NCBI GenBank assembly: GCA_026981935.1
Contig: JALSIC010000077.1
Location: forward strand, 1 to 51,733
Direction: 5' to 3'
DNA from: Gammaproteobacteria bacterium
GTDB taxonomy: Bacteria > Pseudomonadota > Gammaproteobacteria > SZUA-140
Length of the DNA: 51,733 bases
The notes below the pieces were generated by a model, which was given only the letters and a program-made list of their open reading frames with translations, did no database searches and was not told the DNA's origin. The position numbers and the translations under genes are program-made. This document shows positions 45,916-51,733 of this stretch, in pieces (the first letter of the stretch is position 1; each line of letters starts with the position of its first letter).

Positions 45916-46509
45916 TCAGCGTTTCAGGGCCAGGTATTTCCGGTGCAGGGCAAGCACCTGGCGGCGCAGGTCATCGAGGTCGCCGTCGTTGCAAATGATG
46001 TCATCGGCTGCGGCAAGCCGCTGATCCCGCGCGCATTGACTGCGCATGATGGCATCCACCTCTGCTGCATCCAGGCCGTCGCGCCTCATGACGCGCTGGC
46101 GGCGCGAGGTTTCGGGGGCATCCACCACCAGGATGCGGTCCACGCTCGCTTCGAGGCCGGCCTCCAGCAGGAGGGGGATGGCGAGAATGCAGTACGGGCC
46201 GGAGAGCGCCCTGGCGCGGCGTTGCATCTCGGTCAGGATGAGGGGGTGGAGCAATGCTTCCAGTTCCCGGCGTCGGGCGGGGTGGGCGAAGACCAGGCGG
46301 CGCAGACGCGCACGGTCCAGGCCGCCCTGTTTGTTCCGGACGGCCGCGCCGAAGTGTTGGAGGATGGCCCGGGTGGCAGGGGCGCCGGGGGTGGTCAGCT
46401 CACGTCCGATTTCATCGGCATCGATGACCGGCACGTCCAGCTCGCGGAACAGGGCGGCAACGGTGCTCTTGCCGCTGCCGATGCCGCCTGTCAGCCCGAT
46501 TCGCAGCAT
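45916..46509 (-). CDS. coaE: Dephospho-CoA kinase
   Basis: This 197-residue P-loop kinase performs the last step of CoA synthesis. IGLTGGIGSGKSTVA is the P-loop, VIDADEIGREL the conserved DAD segment, LEALLHPLI and AIPLLLEAGLE the substrate lid region, and VDAPETSRRQRVMRRDGL the adenine-side helix. It is 93 bp downstream of pilD and 116 bp upstream of zapD. Confidence 0.97.
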   Translation of the reverse strand: MLRIGLTGGIGSGKSTVAALFRELDVPVIDADEIGRELTTPGAPATRAILQHFGAAVRNKQGGLDRARLRRLVFAHPARRRELEALLHPLILTEMQRRARALSGPYCILAIPLLLEAGLEASVDRILVVDAPETSRRQRVMRRDGLDAAEVDAIMRSQCARDQRLAAADDIICNDGDLDDLRRQVLALHRKYLALKR

Positions 46510-46602
46510 GGATGGACGGAGCAGGAAAGGACAGGGGCCTTCCCGGTGATGGCATTCCCGCTGATATCTTCAGTGCTGTTGTCAGCGACATTCACGCCGC
46601 CA

Positions 46603-47481
46603 TTATGGCGGGCCCAGCCCCATCCATGTCAAATAGGCGCGGGTGATCTCCTCTCCCCACAGAAGCACGATCCAGCCGGCGACCGCGAGATAGGGGCCGA
46701 AGGGAATGGGAATGTTGCGGTCGCGACCGCGCAGGGCGATGAGCGCCAGCCCCACCACGGCCCCTACCACGGAGGACAGGAGCACGATGGGCAGGATCTG
46801 CTGCCAGCCCAGCCAGGCACCCAGCATGGCCAGCAGCTTGAAGTCCCCGTAACCCATGCCCTCCTTGCCGGTGAGCCACTTGAAGAGCTGATAGACGCTC
46901 CACAGGCTGAGATAGCCGGCCATGGCGCCGATCACGGCCGACTGGAGGTCGGTGAACAGGCCGAAGATGTTGAAGCCGAGCCCCAGCCAGAGAAAGGGCA
47001 ATGTGATATCGTCCGGCAGGAGCTGGTGATCGAAGTCGATGACGCTGAGGGCGATGAGGGCCCAGGTGAGGAGCAGAGCGGCGCCGCCGGCCCAGGTGAT
47101 GCCCATGCGCCAGATCACGATGGCGGAAAGCAGGGCGGTGGCGGCCTCGATCACGGGATAGCGCGCGGAAATGCGTTCGCCGCACCCGGCGCACCGGCCT
47201 TTCAGCAGCAGGTAGCTGAGTACGGGGATGTTTTCCCGGGGGCTGATGCGGTGACCGCAGCGGGGGCAGCGGGAGGCCGGCGTGAGGAGATTGAAGGGTT
47301 CTTCCGGCATGGCGGCGGTGGTGCCGTTGAGTTCCGCGCAATGGCTGCGCCACTGGCGTTCCATCATCTGCGGCAGGCGCAGGATCACCACGTTGAGGAA
47401 GCTGCCCACCAGCAGTCCCAGCAGGGCGGCGACGCCGAGGGAGGCGGCCGCGCTGGCCTGCAGGGTCTGGATGAATTCCAT
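46603..47481 (-). CDS. pilD: Type IV prepilin peptidase/methyltransferase
   Basis: This 292-residue inner-membrane aspartic peptidase removes prepilin leaders and methylates the new N-terminal Phe. It has a cytoplasmic zinc loop with two CxxC pairs (CPRCGH and CAGCGE, near residues 72-105), catalytic Asp in VIDFDHQLLPD and the second in GYGDFKLLAMLGAWLG. About seven to eight helices are visible. pilC lies 91 bp upstream in the same direction. It would process PilA encoded at 50932-51354. Confidence 0.96.
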   Translation of the reverse strand: MEFIQTLQASAAASLGVAALLGLLVGSFLNVVILRLPQMMERQWRSHCAELNGTTAAMPEEPFNLLTPASRCPRCGHRISPRENIPVLSYLLLKGRCAGCGERISARYPVIEAATALLSAIVIWRMGITWAGGAALLLTWALIALSVIDFDHQLLPDDITLPFLWLGLGFNIFGLFTDLQSAVIGAMAGYLSLWSVYQLFKWLTGKEGMGYGDFKLLAMLGAWLGWQQILPIVLLSSVVGAVVGLALIALRGRDRNIPIPFGPYLAVAGWIVLLWGEEITRAYLTWMGLGPP

Positions 47482-47572
47482 GGTTATGGTGCAGTCCGTG
47501 TGATCGCCCTGTGTGATCGCCGTGGCGGCTTGTCGTCCGTCGCCGATGCCGGGCGGGTGGTGGACAGAAAGT

Positions 47573-48793
47573 TTACACTACCTGGCCCATCTTGAAGATG
47601 GGCAGGTACATGGCGATGACCAGGCCGCCGATGACCACGCCGAGGAAGGCCATGATGATGGGTTCCAGCAGGCTGCTGAGCCCGTCAACGGCATCGTCAA
47701 CCTCCTGTTCGTAAAAGTCCGCCACCTTGCCCAGCATGCTGTCGATAGAGCCGGCTTCCTCGCCGATGGCCACCATCTGCACCACCATGTTGGGGAACAG
47801 GCCGGTGGCGCGCATGGCGTGGTTGATGGGCGAACCGGTGGCCACTTCGTCACGCATGCGCAGGATGGCCTCGGTGTAGACGACGTTGCCCGCGGCGCCT
47901 GCCACCGTCCCCATGGCCTCCACCAGGGGGACGCCGGCGGCGAACATCGTGGACAGCGTGCGGGCGAAGCGGGCGATGGCCGCCTTGGTGAGGATATCGC
48001 CGAAGACAGGGGCCTTGAGCATGAGGCGGTCCAGAAAGTGATTGAACCTTGGAGAGCGTTTCTTGGCCTCGATGAAGCCGTATACGCCGATGCCAAGGCC
48101 CCCGAAGATGGCCCACCACCATTCCTGGAAGATCTCCGACAGTCCGATCACGAACAGGGTCATGGCCGGGAGGTCGGCACCAAAGCCCTTGAACATCTCC
48201 TGGAACTGGGGAATGACGAAGATGAGCAGGATGGCCGTGACGATGAACGAGACCACGATCACGGCGATGGGATAGAACATGGCCTTCTTGATCTTGCTCT
48301 TGATGTTCTCGGTCTTTTCCTTGTAGGTGGCGATCTTGTCCAGCAGTGTCTCCAGGATGCCGGCCTGTTCTCCCGCGTTGACGAGGTTGCAGTACAGCTC
48401 GTCGAAGTGATAGGAATGCTTTCCCAGGGCATCGGCCAGGGTGTTGCCTGCTTCCACATCGGCCTTGATGGTGAGGATCAGCTCCTGCATGGCCGGGTTT
48501 TCGTGGCCCCGGCCGATGATTTCGAAGGCCTGTACCAGCGGGACGCCGGAGGACATCATGGTGGCCATCTGCCGGCTGAAGATCGCGATGTCGCCGGGCG
48601 TTATCTTCTTCTTGCGGTTGCCGAACAGCGGCGTGGGTTTCTTTCTGACCTTCTTGGGATTGATGCCGCGGCGGCGCAACTCCGCCTTGGCCAGCGAGGC
48701 GCTGGCGCTGCGGGTCTCGCCACGCACCTTGTTGCCCCGCTTGTCGACGCCTTCCCAGATGAAGATGGATTGTTTCTCGGCTTTCGTGGTCAT
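47573..48793 (-). CDS. pilC: Type IV pilus inner-membrane platform protein PilC
   Basis: This 406-residue GspF-family protein has two repeated cytoplasmic domains, IAIFSRQMATMMSSGVPLVQ and IARFARTLSTMFAAGVPLVE, each followed by membrane helices (FYPIAVIVVSFIVTAILLIF, AFLGVVIGGLVIAMYLPIFK). It couples the PilB motor to pilin insertion. The start is four bases after the pilB stop, so translation is probably coupled. Confidence 0.96.
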   Translation of the reverse strand: MTTKAEKQSIFIWEGVDKRGNKVRGETRSASASLAKAELRRRGINPKKVRKKPTPLFGNRKKKITPGDIAIFSRQMATMMSSGVPLVQAFEIIGRGHENPAMQELILTIKADVEAGNTLADALGKHSYHFDELYCNLVNAGEQAGILETLLDKIATYKEKTENIKSKIKKAMFYPIAVIVVSFIVTAILLIFVIPQFQEMFKGFGADLPAMTLFVIGLSEIFQEWWWAIFGGLGIGVYGFIEAKKRSPRFNHFLDRLMLKAPVFGDILTKAAIARFARTLSTMFAAGVPLVEAMGTVAGAAGNVVYTEAILRMRDEVATGSPINHAMRATGLFPNMVVQMVAIGEEAGSIDSMLGKVADFYEQEVDDAVDGLSSLLEPIIMAFLGVVIGGLVIAMYLPIFKMGQVV

Positions 48794-48797
48794 GGCT

Positions 48798-50519
48798 CTA
48801 CTCTGTAATGACGCGGTTGAGTTCTTCCAGGCTGAGAATGCCCTGCTTGACCTTCTTCAGTCCCGATTCGTGGAGGTCTGCAATGCCCTCGCGTTTCGCC
48901 TGATCGGCCAGTTCGATGGCGTTGCCGCCGGCCATGATGATGCGTCCCATCTCCTCGGAGATGGGCATGACCTGGTAGATGCCCACCCGCCCCTTGTAGC
49001 CGTCGTTGCACTGGTCGCAGCCCACGGCACGGTAGATGGTGAGGTCGTGGAGGTCCTCCTCCTTGAAGCCCTCCTTGAGCAGGACTTCGGGCGGGACGTC
49101 GACGGGCTCCTTGCAGTGGGGGCACAGGCGCCGGCCCAGGCGCTGGGCGATGACCAGGGTGACGGCCGAGGCGATGTTGAAGGGGGCGATGCCCATGTTG
49201 ACCAGCCGGGTGAGGGTCTGGGGGGCATCGTTGGTGTGCAGGGTGGAAAGCACCATGTGTCCGGTCTGGGCGGCCTTGATGGCGATGTCGCCGGTCTCCT
49301 TGTCGCGAATCTCACCCACCATGATAATGTCCGGGTCCTGGCGGAGAAAGGACTTCAGGGCACTGGCGAAAGTCAGGCCCGCCTTGGGGTTGACATTGAC
49401 CTGGTTGATGCCCGGCAGATTGATTTCCGCGGGGTCCTCCGCGGTGGAAATGTTGCGGTCCTCGGTATTGAGGATGTTGAGGCCGGTATACAGCGAAACC
49501 GTCTTGCCACTGCCCGTGGGGCCGGTGACCAGGATCATGCCATAGGGCTTGTGCAGGGCCTCCAGATAGAGCTGCTTCTGGTCCTCCTCGTAGCCCAGGG
49601 CATCGATTCCCAGCTTGGCGCTGGAGGGATCGAGGATGCGCATCACGATCTTTTCGCCGAACAGCGTGGGACAGGTGCTGACACGGAAGTCGATGGCCCG
49701 GTTCTTGGACAGCTTCATCTTCATGCGGCCGTCCTGGGGGATGCGGCGCTCGGAGATGTCGAGCTGGGACATGACCTTGATGCGGGCGGCGATCTTGTTG
49801 GCCAGGGCCGGCGGGGGCGAGGCCACCTCCTTCAGAATGCCGTCCATGCGGAAGCGCACGCGGTAGGATTTCTCATAGGGCTCGAAGTGCAGGTCCGAGG
49901 CGCCCTTGTTGATGGCGTCCAGCAGCACCTTGTTGACGAAGCGCACGATGGGCGTGTCATCCACCTCCACATCGGCGCCATCCGCCGCCGCGCCGTCCTC
50001 ATCGCCGCCCGAGATTTCCAGATCATCGAGATCGGCGTCCTCCAGGCCCTCGAGGGCAGTGTCGTTCTCTTCCATGAGTTTTTCGATAGTCCGCAGCAGT
50101 TTGTCGTCTTCCACCAGGATGGGTTCGGCATTGGTGCCCACGTTGAACTTGATTTCGTCCAGGGCCTGCATGTTGGTGGGGTCGGAGACGGCGACGAAGA
50201 GCCGGTTGCCCCGCTTGTACAGGGGCAGTGCCTGGTGTTTATGGATCAGCTTCTCGTCCACCAGCTTGAAGGCGCACTGCTCCAGGTCCATGGCATCGAG
50301 GTCGAAGAGGGGAATGCCGAATTCCCGTGAGGCGGCGGTGGCGATGGTGAGGCTGTCCAGGATCTTTTCTGCCACCAGGTATCTGACCAGGGGGAGCTTC
50401 TCCTCGGCGGCCTTTTCCGTCGCCGTGAGGGCGCTGGCTTTGTCCAAATGACCATCCTGCACGAGGCGACGGGCCAGGCCATTCAGGTGAACGTCAGTGT
50501 GGGTGGCGGGCATGCTCAT
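48798..50519 (-). CDS. pilB: Type IV pilus assembly ATPase PilB
   Basis: This 573-residue secretion ATPase powers pilus extension. An N-terminal MshEN-like domain (about 1-150) is followed by an acidic linker at 155-190. The catalytic core has Walker A GPTGSGKT at 333-340, the Asp box and Walker B in DPDIIMVGEIRDKETGD, the His box HMVLSTLHTNDAPQTLTRL, and a four-Cys zinc motif (CPHC...CDQC). ATG at 50519 or 50513 are both possible. The 412 bp upstream have no large gene. Confidence 0.96.
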   Translation of the reverse strand: MSMPATHTDVHLNGLARRLVQDGHLDKASALTATEKAAEEKLPLVRYLVAEKILDSLTIATAASREFGIPLFDLDAMDLEQCAFKLVDEKLIHKHQALPLYKRGNRLFVAVSDPTNMQALDEIKFNVGTNAEPILVEDDKLLRTIEKLMEENDTALEGLEDADLDDLEISGGDEDGAAADGADVEVDDTPIVRFVNKVLLDAINKGASDLHFEPYEKSYRVRFRMDGILKEVASPPPALANKIAARIKVMSQLDISERRIPQDGRMKMKLSKNRAIDFRVSTCPTLFGEKIVMRILDPSSAKLGIDALGYEEDQKQLYLEALHKPYGMILVTGPTGSGKTVSLYTGLNILNTEDRNISTAEDPAEINLPGINQVNVNPKAGLTFASALKSFLRQDPDIIMVGEIRDKETGDIAIKAAQTGHMVLSTLHTNDAPQTLTRLVNMGIAPFNIASAVTLVIAQRLGRRLCPHCKEPVDVPPEVLLKEGFKEEDLHDLTIYRAVGCDQCNDGYKGRVGIYQVMPISEEMGRIIMAGGNAIELADQAKREGIADLHESGLKKVKQGILSLEELNRVITE

Positions 50520-50563
50520 TGAGATGGAAAGAATCTCCGTACTTCAGACGTTATTGAAAGCTA

Positions 50564-50587
50564 TTACCTGTACACAGGCTTCATCAT
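50564..50587 (-). other. Possible seven-codon leader ORF upstream of pilB
   Basis: On the minus strand GGAGATAAAAA is followed by ATG ATG AAG CCT GTG TAC AGG TAA, encoding MMKPVYR. Shine-Dalgarno spacing is ideal, and the stop lies 44 bases before the pilB start. It may be chance, but the ribosome site is better than that of pilB itself. Confidence 0.25.
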
Positions 50588-50873
50588 TTTTTATCTCCAA
50601 GCTTTAAGCGCGCAGCCCGGGTGAAGTGAAATGGAGTCCGGAAATGAAGGTTTTTTTCCGTTTCGTTTTGCAGGCCTGTTTTAGCCGGTATTCATTCGAG
50701 CTGCCATCTCGCGTTGCCAGCAGCCCATCGGCTGTATGGTGTGCTCACACATCGGGTTAGGCGCCGTGATTACACCAGTGATATCGGCGGTGTGGCGGCA
50801 AAATTTAGGCCAATTGCAGACAGAGATACAACGGCATGAAGAGGAAAATTTCTGCGGCATGTGTCATAGAAAT
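50588..50873. other. Gene-free interval between pilB and pilA
   Basis: The space between the pilB leader and the pilA terminator holds no convincing gene. It contains short A/T tracts (near 50650-50657) and weak dyads such as GTGTGCTCACAC. No sigma54-type promoter facing pilB was found by eye. Confidence 0.5.
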
Positions 50874-50904
50874 GCGAAGGCCCGGGCTTCTCCCGGGCCT
50901 TCGC
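50874..50904 (-). terminator. Rho-independent terminator of pilA
   Basis: A perfect 13-bp stem (GCGAAGGCCCGGG, 50874-50886, with its complement at 50892-50904) closes a five-base loop, 27 bases after the pilA stop. On the minus strand the stem is followed by ATTTCT, a weak U-tract. Confidence 0.8.
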
Positions 50905-50931
50905 GGATGGCCAGATACAGTGATTGGATGG

Positions 50932-51354
50932 TTATCGGCAGTTGGCCGGGCGGTATTTGTCCGGGAAGTTACCGCCTGTGCAATCCCAGCTGACGCCATT
51001 GTCGGTGGCAGTGGGAGCGAAAATGATAGTGCCAGTTGCGTCTGCCGGGCCTAAATTCCCCAGGGTATAGGTGATGCCCGTGGCTGCATCCCATGCAATG
51101 CTGGTCAGATAATCGCTCTGGGAGGTGTTGGTGTTGATGCCGGCCTCCTCGGCAGTTGTTGGCAGCGAGCCTTCGCTGATGTAGTACTCCGAAACAGCGC
51201 CTTTGTCCTTGGAAGCAATGGCCATAACTTCAGATACCTTGGCGCGCACGGTGTAGTCCTGGTAGGCGGGGATGGCCACGGCGGCCAGGATGCCGATGAT
51301 GGCCACGACGATCATCAGTTCGATAAGGGTGAAACCCTGTTGAGTCTTTCTCAT
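50932..51354 (-). CDS. pilA: Type IV major pilin PilA
   Basis: This 140-residue prepilin has the seven-residue leader MRKTQQG cut by PilD before Phe8, then the hydrophobic [20 protein letters not shown] with Glu5 of the mature chain. Two cysteines near the C-terminus (WDCTGG...ANC) would form the D-region disulfide loop. The ATG at 51354 is chosen because AAGGAG stands seven bases upstream; a GTG at 51360 lies too close to that site. It has its own promoter and terminator and is monocistronic. Confidence 0.96.
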   Translation of the reverse strand: MRKTQQGFTLIELMIVVAIIGILAAVAIPAYQDYTVRAKVSEVMAIASKDKGAVSEYYISEGSLPTTAEEAGINTNTSQSDYLTSIAWDAATGITYTLGNLGPADATGTIIFAPTATDNGVSWDCTGGNFPDKYRPANCR

Positions 51355-51448
51355 TGCCACTCTCCTTCAGTGTTGGTTGTTGACGGTTTGAATCTGCAGG
51401 CCGTGATCCTTCCGAGGGGATGGGATCCATTTGCCATGCCTAGATATC

Positions 51449-51464
51449 TGCAGTTTGCGTGCCA
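51449..51464 (-). promoter_or_regulatory. Sigma54-type promoter of pilA
   Basis: On the minus strand the sequence TGGCACGCAAACTGCA fits the -24/-12 consensus TGGCACG-N4-TTGCA with one change (C for the first T of the -12 box). It lies about 95 bases before the pilA ATG. Many pilA genes are driven by RpoN with PilR; the pilS-pilR genes are not in this window. Confidence 0.75.
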
Positions 51465-51570
51465 ACTTTAATTTGTGGCCTCGCGACCTCCATGTCGGGT
51501 GGAAAAGACCCGGAAATGCCAACTCTGTCACACTTTCAGCGCCTTGTCAGGGGCTGGCTTGCGTGTGAGT

Positions 51571-51605
51571 TGCGCATTTTCAGCAGAAACTGCTGAAAAT
51601 GCGCA
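51571..51605. repeat. Perfect 16-bp palindrome with three-base loop
   Basis: TGCGCATTTTCAGCAG (51571-51586), AAA, then its exact complement at 51590-51605. No T-run follows on either side, so a simple terminator is unlikely. It lies 107 bases upstream of the sigma54-type promoter of pilA, in the range used by enhancer-binding proteins, and right beside the truncated MITE-like copy. Confidence 0.9.
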
Positions 51606-51650
51606 GTACTATTATTAACCCGGCAACAATATATATCGTGTTCAGCGTTT

Positions 51651-51733
51651 CAGGCAGGCGCTGGATCAAGGCGCGGCACGCAGGGAATGGCCCGGCCCTT
51701 GCCAAGTGCCGCAACACCGAGCCGGCGCCTGCC
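51651..51733. mobile_element. MITE-like element, copy 2 (cut by window end)
   Basis: From GGATCAAGGCGCGGC (51663-51677) to 51725 the sequence matches the minus strand of 650-712 at roughly 85%, with one single-base gap. It is thus a second copy of the element interior in opposite orientation. The 30-bp inverted end of copy 1 is not recognisable to its left, so the boundary here is unclear. Confidence 0.65.

Noticed and set aside
50736-50993. An 85-codon plus-strand gene between pilB and pilA
   Set aside because: It runs through the pilA terminator stem and the pilA 3' end, with no ribosome site or family resemblance.
51571-51605. Intrinsic terminator
   Set aside because: The stem is strong but neither strand has a following T-run.

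Overview
This is a GC-rich chromosomal segment of a gammaproteobacterium. The support is the ftsY-ftsE-ftsX-rpoH run, the zapD-coaE-pilDCB cluster, lptM in front of lysA, the bioBFHCD operon and the RsmD/M16 peptidase neighbourhood. A glycolate-to-glycine operon (glcDEF plus an alanine-glyoxylate type aminotransferase) points to an organism that handles 2-phosphoglycolate, so a Calvin-cycle autotroph such as a Chromatiales or Ectothiorhodospiraceae relative is plausible. That placement is inference: no rRNA, tRNA or RuBisCO gene lies in the window.

Layout. 1-909: gene-free repeat block with ~70-bp palindromic GTCATTTCGACC units, a second dispersed repeat and a ~267-bp MITE-like element with 30-bp inverted ends. 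910-3885 (+): DEAD-box RNA helicase and a TPR/GT41 (OGT-like) protein. 3908-12000 (-): an eight-gene translationally coupled cluster of three TPR proteins, a small exported protein, an ExbB/TolQ-type protein, two ExbD/TolR-type proteins and an AgmX/PglI/TonB-like protein. It resembles the conserved core of the Myxococcus Agl/Glt trans-envelope machine and is the least understood system here. 12319-13077 (+): exported lamin-tail-domain protein with a PEP-CTERM-like tail. 13054-18258 (-): glcD-glcE-glcF-aminotransferase. 18306-21648 (-): EAL-HDOD protein, a CAP_ED-rhodanese fusion and a carboxylesterase. 21720-25178 (+): lptM-lysA-methyltransferase-MgtC/DUF4010. 25167-31674 (-): ggt, ferredoxin, coaD, a repeat patch, rsmD and two M16 peptidases (one active, one lacking the zinc site). 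31932-36015 (+): ftsY-ftsE-ftsX, a second repeat patch, then rpoH behind a CIRCE operator. 36034-40916 (-): bioB-bioF-bioH-bioC-bioD behind a BirA-type operator. 41167-45000 (+): pyrF, comF, a YfaZ-like outer-membrane protein, a small unknown and a Nudix/thiamine-phosphate-synthase-like fusion. 45035-51354 (-): zapD, coaE, pilD, pilC, pilB and pilA, with a sigma54-type promoter before pilA. 51571-51733: a perfect palindrome and a truncated second copy of the MITE-like core.

How the parts work together. Several regulatory sites can be read directly: CIRCE at rpoH (HrcA control of the heat-shock sigma factor), a BirA box at bioB, a -24/-12 promoter at pilA and a housekeeping promoter at pyrF. 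The biotin operon appears complete from malonyl-ACP methylation to biotin synthase. The glc operon should turn glycolate into glyoxylate and then glycine. The pil genes supply prepilin, peptidase, assembly ATPase and platform protein; the secretin and alignment genes must lie elsewhere. Short tandem triplications of 12-13 bp recur in unrelated genes across the window.
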